Virus record (IMG/VR): IMGVR_UViG_3300013006_000003
Span: 1-37,898 of that record
DNA from: a virus
Strand: one strand, 5' to 3'
Length of the DNA: 37,898 nt
Part shown: in pieces, positions 8,914-17,125 of the stretch
Numbering within the stretch: position 1 is the stretch's first letter
Layout: each line of letters opens with the position of its first letter
Notes under the pieces: model-generated
What the model was told of the DNA's origin: nothing
The model's database searches: none
The model's input: only the letters and a program-made list of their open reading frames with translations
Translations under genes and position numbers: made by a program

Positions 8914-11900
8914 CGTAGACCTACCTGTCTGCGGTAAGCAGGTGAATTACGCATCTGTGATGATACCTGAGCAGCACCAGCCTTAGCACCTGCGCTAACA
9001 GCCCTCTTCTCTGTTGCCATCATCGCTGCCTGCAACTGGTCAGTGCTGACATAATCCTGCCCCAAGAACCTAGTTGTTTCAAAGCTCATTGATAATACAG
9101 GAGTTGCCGCTGCGTCAGCGCCCATTGCATCACTGCTGCTATTACCGCTGCTACTACCGCCTTGGCGCTGGTAACGCGCCATTGCTGCTGCCGTAGCGTC
9201 GGCTGGGACAATAGTGCCCGAGGTGCGTGGCACGAACAACTCAGGGCCTTTCTCGCCGACCAGTGATGCCTTGCCAATTGGTGGATTGCCGCCAGCGGCG
9301 AATCCTGGGATGCTCATGCCACCGAAAGCGGTGCCGGTGCCAGCGCTAAAAATAGAACTTGAGGCTGCACCGCCATAAGTACTGCCCCCAGCGATAGCAC
9401 TGCCGCCACCGCCAAACAATCCAGCTAGTGATTTTGCTATCGCGATTGCAGTGTAAGTAGCAATCATCTTTGTGCCTTCCTGCATTAAAATGTCGCCTAT
9501 AGATTTAAGGAAGTCAGAGAATACTTGTTGCGCTGTTGTTGTGCCTTCAACTAAACCTTGGATGCCTTTTGTTAATGAATTGCCAACAGCATCGCCAATA
9601 CCTTGCGATACACGAACAGCCACAGACTCAAGGTCTTTTAGTTGTGTTTGAGCAGATCCAATGAATTGCTGTATTGGTGATGATGCGGCGGCAACGGCTG
9701 CTGTATATGTTTGAATTGCTACCGCAGCGGCTTCTGCTGCGGTTTTTATTCCGTCAGTAGCATCCGCATATTGGACTTGCGTCATGGTGCCAGTAGCTAA
9801 TAGTTCGTTAAAAGGTTGCAACCTGTCATTTAATTGTTGCCTTACTTCTAATAATTTCAATTCACCTTCTATCAGTTCAGGCTTAACGCCTTCCATCTGT
9901 AAACGATTGCGCAGTGTAAATGCTTCTGTTTGATGTACTAATTGCGCAGTTTGCTCTCGGAATGCAGATGTGCTTTTTAGTATAAATCCTGTTAAATCTA
10001 CCGCTGTGAATGATTTCGCTTGCGATTTAATTAGTGCAAGCTGTTGCGTTAAACCTTGAATTTCTGCTTTTGTTTGATCTACATTTTCGCCAGGTACGCC
10101 GCCTGCTAGGCCGCCGCCTGCCAGACCGCCACCACCTGCTTTCGATTGAGGCAAGCCATGCAGCATCCTATTGCCTGTTGCTAATGATGTTGCGGTATAT
10201 CCACCTCTGCCCTGCATGGAAGCCGCACCAGCAACCACAGGCACCTTGGTACCTGACGGCACGGATATATCAACTGCGTTTCCACTGCTTCCTACAGGTC
10301 TCCCTCTTGTGACATCATGAGCCATTTGCTCCTTACGTAATGCTTGTAATAATTTCAATTCATCAAGCATATTTTTTACATTTATTTTTGCATTTGGTAA
10401 TTCAATATAAGGCAATCCTTGCTTTTGCCATACTTTTATAATTGCAGCCGCTTCCCTGATTACGCCTTCACGGTCAGAACCACGCAAATCTAAATGTGGC
10501 CCACTGCTTGCACCTGTGCTACCAACAAGAAACCCGCCACTGCCCCTACTACCACTAACGGTAGTAGATTGCACTTCATTCATCCTTGTGCCTGATTGCA
10601 ACCTTTGCTGCGCTTCTTTGATTTTGTTTTCTAATTCTTTAATCTGTGTATCAAATGCCGCTGAGCCTAATACTGCTGACTGTATTATGCCTGCTTGTTC
10701 TCTGGCTACGCCAGTAAATTTATTTACAAAGTTATCAAGTTGTTTTTCTTGCAATTGGCGTTGCAGGTCATAGCGTAATTTATCAAGATCAACTTGATTT
10801 CTAAATACTTGACCATCAATTTGCATTTGGTATTGTGCTGAATCCATAGCTAATTGCTTAGCCAATTTTGCTGCTTTTTCTGCTTCACGTGCCGCTTTAT
10901 CTTTGCTGCCTTTTTCTTCAAGTAATTGTGGAACTGTTAATTTTACATCTTCTTTTGCTGCTTTTGGTAAATTTAATTCTTTAAGTCGGCCCTCTAGATA
11001 AGTTGCTTTTTTAGTTAATTCTGTTAATTCTGCTTTCATTATTGGCAAGACTGGTGCGCTAGGAATAATTACGTTATTATCAATACCTTTAACTTCTAGT
11101 CCTTTAGACATGCCAATGCCAGCTTTTTCAGCGGCTTTAATTTCTGTTGTAAGTTTTTTTACTTCGGCTCTAGTATTAAAAAGTTCATTATTAGCTGTTT
11201 TTTTGTCAGGCCCAGCCATTGCCTCATTGATTTTATCAATAACAGTAATGCTAAGATCTAATATTCTTTTTAACGTAGGTTCAAGAATTTTTCCTATTTT
11301 TTTAGCTAACATTTCTATGTTATCTATCAATGTACTAAATTTGCCACCAAGTGTATCACTTTGCGCAATAGCGCCATTTGCGTATTTGCCTCCTTTTTCG
11401 GTAAGCCTGTTAATTGCAACTTCAACAGCTTCTGCGCTTATACGCCCTTTCTCTAATGCTTTTCGTAATTCCTCCCCTGATAACCCATACATCTTTTGCA
11501 GTTCACCCTGCAATGCAACGCCACGTTCTTGGAACTGCAACAGCTCCTCGCCTTGCAGCCGACCTTTAGCTTGCACCTGGCCGTAGGCTGTAACTAACCC
11601 TTGCAGCTCAGCGCCTGTAGCACCAGAAACATCAGCTAATCGTCTTGTAGTTTGAACTACTTTGTCGGTTTCAACGCCAAACGCTTGCAGTCGTTTAGCT
11701 GAATCAATTAATTCGCTTGATGTAAATGGCGTTACAGCACCAAGTTGCTGCAATTCTCGAATAATTTGCTTTGCTTTTGTTGCGCTACCTGTAAGAACTT
11801 CTAAACTACGTGTTTGGCTTTCAAGCTCAGCAGTTTTTACAAATACAAATTTAACTGCTTGTATCGCGCCAAGTGCAATAGCTAATTTGCCAACCGTTTT

Positions 11901-12014
11901 AAATAAACCAGATACAGCATTATCAGTTGCCTTTACTCCCTGCTGAAATTGCCGTAGCTGTTGCTGTGCGCCACTGCTGTCAAGATTAATGGCAACATTA
12001 GCAACAACCGACAC
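8910..12014 (-). CDS. Tail tape measure protein
   Basis: At 1,034 residues this is the expected ruler of the tail; in siphophages its length sets tail length and it is ejected ahead of DNA. Residues 60-235 (SRSLEVLTGSATKAKQIIRE and the region through DTLGGKFSTLIDNIEM) match the conserved N-terminal tape-measure domain. Long charged helical and coiled-coil stretches occupy about 270-480. A hydrophobic segment lies at about 40-58, and another (around TAIAIAKSLAGLFGGGGSAI) is near the C terminus. Residues 498-600 contain an M23-peptidase-like pair of motifs in reversed order (GASSGPHLDLR, then AVDISVPSGTKVPV), with two expected metal ligands missing. The gene follows the G/GT chaperone pair, as in lambda. 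Confidence 0.93.
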   Translation of the reverse strand: MSVVANVAINLDSSGAQQQLRQFQQGVKATDNAVSGLFKTVGKLAIALGAIQAVKFVFVKTAELESQTRSLEVLTGSATKAKQIIRELQQLGAVTPFTSSELIDSAKRLQAFGVETDKVVQTTRRLADVSGATGAELQGLVTAYGQVQAKGRLQGEELLQFQERGVALQGELQKMYGLSGEELRKALEKGRISAEAVEVAINRLTEKGGKYANGAIAQSDTLGGKFSTLIDNIEMLAKKIGKILEPTLKRILDLSITVIDKINEAMAGPDKKTANNELFNTRAEVKKLTTEIKAAEKAGIGMSKGLEVKGIDNNVIIPSAPVLPIMKAELTELTKKATYLEGRLKELNLPKAAKEDVKLTVPQLLEEKGSKDKAAREAEKAAKLAKQLAMDSAQYQMQIDGQVFRNQVDLDKLRYDLQRQLQEKQLDNFVNKFTGVAREQAGIIQSAVLGSAAFDTQIKELENKIKEAQQRLQSGTRMNEVQSTTVSGSRGSGGFLVGSTGASSGPHLDLRGSDREGVIREAAAIIKVWQKQGLPYIELPNAKINVKNMLDELKLLQALRKEQMAHDVTRGRPVGSSGNAVDISVPSGTKVPVVAGAASMQGRGGYTATSLATGNRMLHGLPQSKAGGGGLAGGGLAGGVPGENVDQTKAEIQGLTQQLALIKSQAKSFTAVDLTGFILKSTSAFREQTAQLVHQTEAFTLRNRLQMEGVKPELIEGELKLLEVRQQLNDRLQPFNELLATGTMTQVQYADATDGIKTAAEAAAVAIQTYTAAVAAASSPIQQFIGSAQTQLKDLESVAVRVSQGIGDAVGNSLTKGIQGLVEGTTTAQQVFSDFLKSIGDILMQEGTKMIATYTAIAIAKSLAGLFGGGGSAIAGGSTYGGAASSSIFSAGTGTAFGGMSIPGFAAGGNPPIGKASLVGEKGPELFVPRTSGTIVPADATAAAMARYQRQGGSSSGNSSSDAMGADAAATPVLSMSFETTRFLGQDYVSTDQLQAAMMATEKRAVSAGAKAGAAQVSSQMRNSPAYRRQVGLR

Positions 12015-12041
12015 AGCTAGCCACCTACTACTAAATCCAGT

Positions 12042-12565
12042 CTAGCGTCGCCGTCGCATCGCAGCTTCTTGCTCGTCATTGCTTAATTCAAAATAAGCTG
12101 ACCACAGAAGCAATTCTTCCATAGTCAGCTCTGAATTTAACTTAGCTAACGTATAGCCTAATTCTTTAGCTACACCAAGCTGGAGCCTAAGCAGGTTATC
12201 CTTTTTAAGCTCCGCCTTTATTTTTTTGTATCCACCTCTTCCTTGATGTCTTCGCTGATAACAGCAAGCATCAATAATTGCAGGTCAGCATCACGCACCT
12301 CGTTTTTTAGCTCCGCAATTTCACCAGCAGCAAATATCCGCTGGCCGTTTTCATCTGTTGCTTTTTGAACTAGCAGTTGCAATGCAAAAGCATTTACATC
12401 ATCGGATGCAGCATCCTTTTGTGCTCGTTCGCGTTCGGCCATTGTTAATGGTGAACGGTAGAACACAAACTCAACGCCATCAGTTAGTACAACCGTCTTT
12501 TTGACGGGCACTAAATTAGCAGCTTTCTTTAGCCGGTCTATTGCCCTGATTGCAGTGGATGCCAT
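12042..12565 (-). CDS. Tail assembly chaperone, frameshifted long form (GT-like)
   Basis: This is the -1 frameshift product of the gene at 12218-12565. Ribosomes slipping on A-AAA-AAA (12227-12221) avoid the TAA at 12220-12218 and read 59 more codons to the TAG at 12044-12042, giving about 174 residues. The extension contains AKLNSELTMEELLLWSAYF and ends with DEQEAAMRRRR. That ending, a W-x-A-Y-F segment and then D-E-x-x-A-A-M plus an arginine tail, is what T domains of siphophage tail chaperones look like. The extension has no start codon of its own. The long form would bind the tape measure and recruit tube subunits. The coding is join(12565..12221, 12221..12042). Confidence 0.88.
12218..12565 (-). 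CDS. Tail assembly chaperone, short form (G-like)
   Basis: This 115-residue protein is acidic overall and mostly helical, with a β-strand (KKTVVLTDGVEFVFYRSPLT) near the N terminus, as in G-type chaperones (PF-type phage tail assembly chaperones). It ends in DTKK just after the slippery run. It lies between the tail tube and the tape measure, the fixed chaperone position in siphophages. It is expected to be the major product, with the frameshifted long form made at a lower ratio. It would keep the tape measure soluble and is absent from the finished virion in known systems. Confidence 0.88.
   Translation of the reverse strand: MASTAIRAIDRLKKAANLVPVKKTVVLTDGVEFVFYRSPLTMAERERAQKDAASDDVNAFALQLLVQKATDENGQRIFAAGEIAELKNEVRDADLQLLMLAVISEDIKEEVDTKK
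12221..12227 (-). promoter_or_regulatory. Programmed -1 ribosomal frameshift site A-AAA-AAA
   Basis: The minus strand reads ACA AAA AAA TAA in the zero frame. The heptamer A AAA AAA fits the X-XXY-YYZ rule and sits directly before the zero-frame stop. After the slip the next codons are ATA AAG GCG, opening the 59-codon T extension. I did not find an obvious strong downstream hairpin by eye. Confidence 0.85.
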
Positions 12566-12571
12566 TAGTTA

Positions 12572-13306
12572 TCAAGCAGTGGTAGAGAAGTCGAATGTAG
12601 GAACACCGTTTGGACGGAAAGTGATTTCCACTATCTGTGCATCATCAGGGTTGATACTGCGTGAGGCGCTTAGTAGTGTAGCTTCCATCGCGATACTGCG
12701 AGATAAAGCTTCAGTTGAACCCTTATCGGTGTACAACTTAAATGCTGCGCCTACTTGCTGACGTTGTAACACGTCTTCCACCATGCGGTTAGCTAGCGCT
12801 GTATCGTCACTTGTTATAAATACGGATGCACTACCATCACCCTCGGCAAAGCCTGGGATATAGCTTCTGAATGGTGCATACTGACCAACGGCTTGACCAA
12901 TGGTTGTGGTGTCAATTTCAGCACGGGTTATATTGAAACTCCAGTTTTGCACTGAAGCTACAGCAGCATAATCGGTGTAAGCGATGGTTGCAAATAAAGC
13001 GCCAAAACCTGAAGGTAGTGCTGTTGCAGTTAGCGCCGCGCCGCCTGCGGTAGCACTTAATGCCAACACACCAGTAGATGCGTTGTAGGCTTGAACAAAT
13101 TTAGCGCCTGCTGCAATGCAGTTGGTTGTGGTTGCGCCAGCGGGATAGGTCAATGTTACGGGGTCGTTTACCTTAAAACCTAAATATGCACCAACCTGAA
13201 TACTGGAACCAGATGCAGGAAAAGCGGATGCCGCCAATTCAACGCTAGTACCAGCGGGCTTGTAGTAAAGAGCACCGGAAGTGCCGGAAAGGACGGTAAC
13301 GGCCAT
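12572..13306 (-). CDS. Major tail tube protein
   Basis: This 244-residue protein has a β-rich N-terminal part (about 1-110, very rich in Ala, Thr and Gly) followed by the tail-tube core: VASVQNWSFNITRAEIDTTT, then SYIPGFAEGDGSASVFITS, a helix with ANRMVEDVLQRQQ, and final strands ending VEITFRPNGV. The core is the usual tube-subunit fold that stacks in hexameric rings. The extra N-terminal region may be a surface-exposed decoration. It sits between the tail terminator and the G-like chaperone, as expected for the main tube gene, and two smaller relatives occur at 2473-3749. Confidence 0.85.
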   Translation of the reverse strand: MAVTVLSGTSGALYYKPAGTSVELAASAFPASGSSIQVGAYLGFKVNDPVTLTYPAGATTTNCIAAGAKFVQAYNASTGVLALSATAGGAALTATALPSGFGALFATIAYTDYAAVASVQNWSFNITRAEIDTTTIGQAVGQYAPFRSYIPGFAEGDGSASVFITSDDTALANRMVEDVLQRQQVGAAFKLYTDKGSTEALSRSIAMEATLLSASRSINPDDAQIVEITFRPNGVPTFDFSTTA

Positions 13307-13342
13307 TGATTTAGCAGATGATTGGCTTGTTTTAGTATAGCG

Positions 13343-13798
13343 TCAATCCAAGTAAGCTTCAAAAGTTGCGGTTAGCTGTGTTTGGAAATATGCAGCCGCT
13401 AGTCCACTGCTTGCGCTAGTGCCGGTTTCAATCACACCAGCACCTACGGTTGCTGGCCCCGATGCGGCATCAAATATAATGCTTGAGAACTTAGCCCGAT
13501 CAAATAAATCCTTGATGCGTTCAGCAATGGTGTAGTTCGCTGCTGCGCCAACACCAACGGGCGTGAATACATTTACTACAAGCACACCGTTTTGGCGGTT
13601 GAACCCTACACCGCCTGTAGGTAGCAGCGTTGCATAAGCATTATCGCCAAACCGTATTGATGCTTGCAGCCACGGTGAATTACCTGGTGGCGTAAATGGT
13701 ACGTTTTGATAGCTGACCGGATACACAGGCGCAACTGCCATTTCAGTAGCAATACGGCCTTCAATAGCAGCGCGGACGTTGTTGTAGGTGCTGCTCAT
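13343..13798 (-). CDS. Tail terminator protein
   Basis: This 151-residue protein starts with a helix (YNNVRAAIEGRIATEM), followed by VYPVSYQNVPFTPPGNSPWL and a β-rich remainder ending in a helix-strand pair. That pattern is typical of gpU-like and DUF4128 tail terminators, which cap the tail tube and join it to the head. The ATG overlaps the stop of the gp10-like gene by 4 bp, and the tail tube gene follows. The family assignment comes from pattern and synteny. Confidence 0.8.
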   Translation of the reverse strand: MSSTYNNVRAAIEGRIATEMAVAPVYPVSYQNVPFTPPGNSPWLQASIRFGDNAYATLLPTGGVGFNRQNGVLVVNVFTPVGVGAAANYTIAERIKDLFDRAKFSSIIFDAASGPATVGAGVIETGTSASSGLAAAYFQTQLTATFEAYLD

Positions 13799-14193
13799 GA
13801 CTCCCTGCCGATACGGTCGGCAGCTATCCGCACTCTGCCTTGAACGTCTTTGGCTATACCTTGAATAAAGCCTCTGTCGGCTTGCTTGCTACTGCCATTA
13901 GCAAGCGATTCCGCATATGGCAGGTTGTTATGCACGCTGTAGATATTGCCGAGGCGTTCTTGGCTGTAACCAATGCGGTCTAATGCTGGTATGCCTGTGT
14001 AGTTGCCCGACGCTTTAATGCCCCCTGGTGCTGAGTTTTCACCTACCTGCCAGCTAGCGCGAAATCTGCCAGTATCAACTGGGCTTGCTTGTTTCAATAA
14101 ACTATCAGTTTCTAATACTGCTGCACGTAATAGCTTCTCCATTTGATTATTGGCGTAATCACCAATCTGGTTTAGCCGGATAGTACCTGCCAT
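13795..14193 (-). CDS. HK97 gp10-like head-tail/neck protein
   Basis: This 132-residue protein contains a helix ending in LLKQASPVDTGRFRASW, the hallmark P-V-D-T-G-x-x-x-x-S-W of HK97 gp10-like tail-completion proteins, and a later NNLPYAESLANGSSKQA segment that corresponds to the family's Y-A-x-x-L-x-x-G-x-S motif. In known phages these proteins are located at the neck and link the connector to the tail terminator. The start overlaps the preceding stop by one base. It lies between the head-closure candidate and the tail terminator, the usual place. Confidence 0.85.
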   Translation of the reverse strand: MAGTIRLNQIGDYANNQMEKLLRAAVLETDSLLKQASPVDTGRFRASWQVGENSAPGGIKASGNYTGIPALDRIGYSQERLGNIYSVHNNLPYAESLANGSSKQADRGFIQGIAKDVQGRVRIAADRIGRES

Positions 14194-14549
14194 CAGACCC
14201 TCAGAATCAGTTCATAGGTTATCGCCGTGTTGTCTTGCTCAGTGGTTACAACGCTGATTATTTGATGCACTACTGATGCAATCAGCACTTTATCCGCTGG
14301 TGTTGGTGCATTTGCAACATCTGCTGCGGCAATCGTTAACCGCTTATCGCCAGCTTGGATTAGATCATTCACCTCGCGCAAATTAACGTCTTCCAGTACA
14401 CCGCGCACTACGGTATCAGCAGCAGTTTCTGCTGCTGTGCCAGTAGCTGGATCGTACGCGCCCATCGTAATACGGCGGATGGTCGCTACGCCGCCAAACT
14501 TAGCCATCAGCTTCGATGCGACCTTACGTAGCGGGGTTGATAGTGCCAT
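14193..14549 (-). CDS. Head closure / head-tail joining protein
   Basis: This 118-residue protein has the layout of small head-closure proteins. An N-terminal helix (LRKVASKLMAKFG) is followed by β-strands with an ATIRRIT segment, an acidic loop and a C-terminal strand (ITYELILRV). It begins at 14549, sharing one base with the end of the upstream gene, and is followed by the gp10-like protein. Lambda gpFII and SPP1 gp16 equivalents occupy this position. No catalytic motif is seen. The assignment rests mostly on order and size. Confidence 0.7.
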   Translation of the reverse strand: MALSTPLRKVASKLMAKFGGVATIRRITMGAYDPATGTAAETAADTVVRGVLEDVNLREVNDLIQAGDKRLTIAAADVANAPTPADKVLIASVVHQIISVVTTEQDNTAITYELILRV

Positions 14550-14797
14550 CAGAGCTTATATGCAACGCAGTGGCCAGCCGACAGGTTAATGCTGGTGAAA
14601 ACACCATAAATCGTTACTCCAGCGGTAGGAGTATGGCCGGCCAATGATGCCCCGTCATAGTTGGTGCTAATGATTTCAGTGATTGCTGCGTTGCCCAAAA
14701 AAGTAATCGCACACCAGCGGCCAGTCACTGTTGTTGCGGCGTCAACAAAAGTTGCGCCTTTGGAATAATCAATGCCAAGAACACTGGAGTCGCTCAT
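14549..14797 (-). CDS. Small virion-type protein, paralogue B
   Basis: This 82-residue protein shares its plan with the preceding 74-residue gene. Both have an N-terminal FxDxxxxxTGR segment, a central strand containing I-x-x-x-x-Y-x-G-x-x-L, and a C-terminal G-V-F-T-S-I-x-L-x-x-G-x-x-x-A-Y-K ending. Ending motifs of this kind occur in small phage proteins encoded near capsid genes. The role is not established; head decoration or fibre attachment is possible. The two genes are separated by only 2 bp, which suggests a tandem duplication. Confidence 0.65.
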   Translation of the reverse strand: MSDSSVLGIDYSKGATFVDAATTVTGRWCAITFLGNAAITEIISTNYDGASLAGHTPTAGVTIYGVFTSINLSAGHCVAYKL

Positions 14798-14799
14798 GG

Positions 14800-15024
14800 C
14801 TAAATCTTGTAAGCGATAACAGTGCCGCTAGTTAATGTGATGCTGGTGAATACACCACACATCTCGCAGCTTGCTTTGATTGGAATGGCTGTAAGCGCGT
14901 TACCGGTATAATCCAGCGCCGTAACGCTTGCAATCACTGAATCCTCTAATGCCACAATCTCGCCAAACCTGCCGGTATGAGCAACAGTATCGTCAATGAA
15001 CTCAGCGCCTGGGTATTCGCTCAT
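14800..15024 (-). CDS. Small virion-type protein, paralogue A
   Basis: This 74-residue β-rich protein has a CEMCGVFTSITLTSGTVIAY ending that closely parallels the next gene (GVFTSINLSAGHCVAYK). Two cysteines (C-x-x-C, residues 53-56 approximately) are present here but not in the paralogue. The start overlaps the stop of the upstream connector gene by 4 bp (ATGA), so the pair is co-translated with head-completion genes. The function is unknown. It is probably structural, since everything around it is. Confidence 0.65.
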   Translation of the reverse strand: MSEYPGAEFIDDTVAHTGRFGEIVALEDSVIASVTALDYTGNALTAIPIKASCEMCGVFTSITLTSGTVIAYKI

Positions 15025-15581
15025 GATCGTTTGATGGAGAAATTGCCTGGTCCGCTTATTCTAAGCCCTGTTAGGTAACGTTCCACCATCGGCGGGATTT
15101 TATCTGCCCCCACGGCGCCGCTAAAATTTGGCGTCACGTCAAGGCTACCGATTTTTACATTCTTGAAATCTTCTAGCCCGCTAAGCCCAATGCCATCAGT
15201 GTTGTTATTTAGGTATGCCGCAAGCAAGACCTGTGCATATTGCACCTGCGGCGGAATTTCGTTGTCGTTAAAATAATCGGTGGTAATGCGAAATGGGAAA
15301 CCGACGGCATAAGTATTGATATAAGTATCGGGCCTTCTCACGCCAGTCCGCGGCCATTGCAGCGACTGCGTATCAGTTGCCCTAGCACCTAGGAAACGTT
15401 CACGATCTAATCGTTGTGTTGCGGTGTAAAGTGCACGATTTTTGGCGTCTGTAGTAGCAGAGCCCCATGCTGTAATATCTGCGTCTTGCACCAACCCGTC
15501 AACTATCAACTGGGCATTCGCCAGCGTTATGTACGAGTTTGCGTCGGCGGCGTTTGGGGTCGCCACTATCACGATTGCCAT
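15021..15581 (-). CDS. Head-tail connector (adaptor), DnaT-like family annotation
   Basis: This 186-residue protein starts with ANSYITLANAQLIVDGL and then has an AxxDAKNRALYTATQRLDRE helix and a LQWPRTGVRRPD segment. The first-strand ANSY-x-T/S-L-A-x-A motif, the helix ending in LDR and the W-P-R-x-G are characteristic of phage head-tail adaptors that databases often label putative DnaT-like ssDNA-binding protein. It probably joins the portal to the closure protein. The start is unusually well supported: AGGAGG at 15588-15593 lies six bases before the ATG, although this places the start inside the preceding small gene. Confidence 0.8.
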   Translation of the reverse strand: MAIVIVATPNAADANSYITLANAQLIVDGLVQDADITAWGSATTDAKNRALYTATQRLDRERFLGARATDTQSLQWPRTGVRRPDTYINTYAVGFPFRITTDYFNDNEIPPQVQYAQVLLAAYLNNNTDGIGLSGLEDFKNVKIGSLDVTPNFSGAVGADKIPPMVERYLTGLRISGPGNFSIKRS

Positions 15582-15687
15582 CAGTAGCCTCCTCTGGTAT
15601 TAGTGTAGGCTCCGCAATAGGAAATGAGGCCACCTCCTGGGAGATAGCCTCACGTTCACGCATTCTGCGGAATGCAAATAAACCCAT
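15499..15687 (-). CDS. Small basic protein after the capsid cluster
   Basis: This 62-residue protein begins MGLFAFRRMREREA and has a basic KRRRRK run near its C terminus. The start (TGATG overlap with the upstream stop) and the F-A-F-R-R-x-R-E-x-E-A opening resemble small uncharacterised proteins that I associate with the region after major capsid genes in other phages. It overlaps the connector gene by 83 bp in another frame, so its last ~27 residues are constrained by two frames. Function unknown. Confidence 0.6.
   Translation of the reverse strand: MGLFAFRRMREREAISQEVASFPIAEPTLIPEEATDGNRDSGDPKRRRRKLVHNAGECPVDS
15588..15593 (-). promoter_or_regulatory. Shine-Dalgarno AGGAGG deciding the connector start
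   Basis: The minus strand reads AGAGGAGG, then CTACTG, then ATG at 15581. Most genes here have weak ribosome sites or overlap-coupled starts, so this strong one both fixes the connector start and implies independent initiation within the overlapping gene at 15499-15687. Confidence 0.75.
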
Positions 15688-16100
15688 CAGGCAGCAGCAG
15701 CAGCAGTAGAACCTAGGCCATACAACGTAATGGCTTCAGAACCAGCAGCTACAGCAGTAACACGGCCAAGGAATACCTTGGAAGCATTCTGCACAACAGT
15801 TGCTACGCCGCTAACTGTTACGTCAGTACCACCAGCAATAGTGATGGTATTAGCGCCAGCCGATGCGTTAATAACAACCACCATAAAAGTGGTGCCAATA
15901 GCGCAGTCACCGCCGATAGCAGCCACAATTGCCGCAGCCGTAGCTGTGGTATATGTAGCAGCAGCAGAAGGAACGCCACGGATAATGACGTTGTAGCTGT
16001 TAGCTGTACTTAGGGTTGCAGTAGCAGTAGGAGCTGCTAAACCCATTTGCCCAGGCAGAAGGCCGCCTGGAATGTCGCCAAGTTCAAAGATACTTGCCAT
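15687..16100 (-). CDS. Putative head decoration protein
   Basis: This 137-residue protein is almost free of charged residues and very rich in Ala, Thr, Gly and Val, ending in a run of five alanines. The N-terminal segment FELGDIPGGLLPGQMG is Pro/Gly-rich, followed by alternating β-type residues. It starts 5 bp after the major capsid stop. A capsid decoration or stabilising protein directly after the coat gene is common (lambda gpD itself precedes it). No family motif is seen, so this is a positional inference. Confidence 0.6.
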   Translation of the reverse strand: MASIFELGDIPGGLLPGQMGLAAPTATATLSTANSYNVIIRGVPSAAATYTTATAAAIVAAIGGDCAIGTTFMVVVINASAGANTITIAGGTDVTVSGVATVVQNASKVFLGRVTAVAAGSEAITLYGLGSTAAAAA

Positions 16101-16105
16101 GACTA

Positions 16106-17125
16106 TTAGTAGTTAGAGGTACAAGTAGCGCGTACAATACCAATATTTTTGGTTTCATACACTTTGGTCCAGTTGCCAATAGTGGCAAGCTGAGCCTGAG
16201 TTGGGTTTACGGTAGTTCCCCACTTAGCACCAATTGGGTGGTAGCAGTAGTGCAAATCAATTGCCATAGCATCACTCTTGGCGAGGATGTCACGGTCAGT
16301 TTCAGTGCGCAATGCCATTTGCTCACCAGAAGCGATAGCGCCTGCGGTGAAGAAATAAACAGGATAGTTGGTGCTAGTTGGTGCTAAATCGTCGGAAACG
16401 ATAACACGCAAGCCCATGAATGTTGGTACTGAATTGTCACCGGCATAAGCAGATGCAATAGAACCAGCAATTGCGTTGATGGTGCTAGCACCAGTCGCAG
16501 CAGTGCTTAGGCGTGCCTCGGTGTTAGTAATGTAATCAATTGCCTTGCGTTCTACTAGGTCGTAGTAAACAGCAGAGTGCATAGCAACAGCAGTTAGCTT
16601 GTCGCCTTGATCACCTAGCAATGCACGGGCTTTAGCTACTTGGCGGGGACCAAGTGCTGTTTGGCCAGTCTTATCAAAAGACAAATCAATAAATGCAGCG
16701 CCGGTGTTGGAGGTCAAGCCGCCAAATACACCTTCAAGGCACTTGATGAGATCTTTTTGACGTTGGTTAGCTACATAGGCGGCAACCTTAGTAGCGATAG
16801 CGGCCATAGGATCAGCGCCAGCAGCAAGAGCGGCAAGATCGCGTGATTCAAATGCACGGCCACGGTGCAAAACAACACCAACTTGCTTGTTGGCAGTGAT
16901 TTTGCCAGGTGTTAATGAAGAACTGTCAGTCAGTACCTCAAAATCACCGCTTAAGTTAGCTGAAAAGAATGGAACGTTGATGAAATCACCGCCTTCGGAA
17001 GCATCCAACTCCGCCATTGGTTGAACTACACCAGACGACAAAAATGCGTCGCGCTGAGTGGTAGCTTCAATCAAATAGGGTGTAAAAATCTCCGGTACGA
17101 TGATGTCAGAGCGAAGTGTCGCCAT
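16106..17125 (-). CDS. Major capsid protein
   Basis: This 339-residue protein begins LRSDIIVPEIFTPYLIEAT and continues with an E-loop-like region (GDFINVPFFSANLSGDFEVL), a VLHRGRAFESRDLAALAAGA helix and a VAAYVANQRQKDLIKCLEGV spine helix. This order (N-arm, V-P-E-x-F, I-N-V-P-F, then the R-x-x-A-F/W-x-x-x-D-L segment) is typical of HK97-fold coat proteins of the gp13-like/P22-like group. The ribosome site GAGG lies five bases before the ATG. A scaffold gene precedes it and a decoration candidate follows. It should be the most abundant virion protein. Confidence 0.9.
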   Translation of the reverse strand: MATLRSDIIVPEIFTPYLIEATTQRDAFLSSGVVQPMAELDASEGGDFINVPFFSANLSGDFEVLTDSSSLTPGKITANKQVGVVLHRGRAFESRDLAALAAGADPMAAIATKVAAYVANQRQKDLIKCLEGVFGGLTSNTGAAFIDLSFDKTGQTALGPRQVAKARALLGDQGDKLTAVAMHSAVYYDLVERKAIDYITNTEARLSTAATGASTINAIAGSIASAYAGDNSVPTFMGLRVIVSDDLAPTSTNYPVYFFTAGAIASGEQMALRTETDRDILAKSDAMAIDLHYCYHPIGAKWGTTVNPTQAQLATIGNWTKVYETKNIGIVRATCTSNY

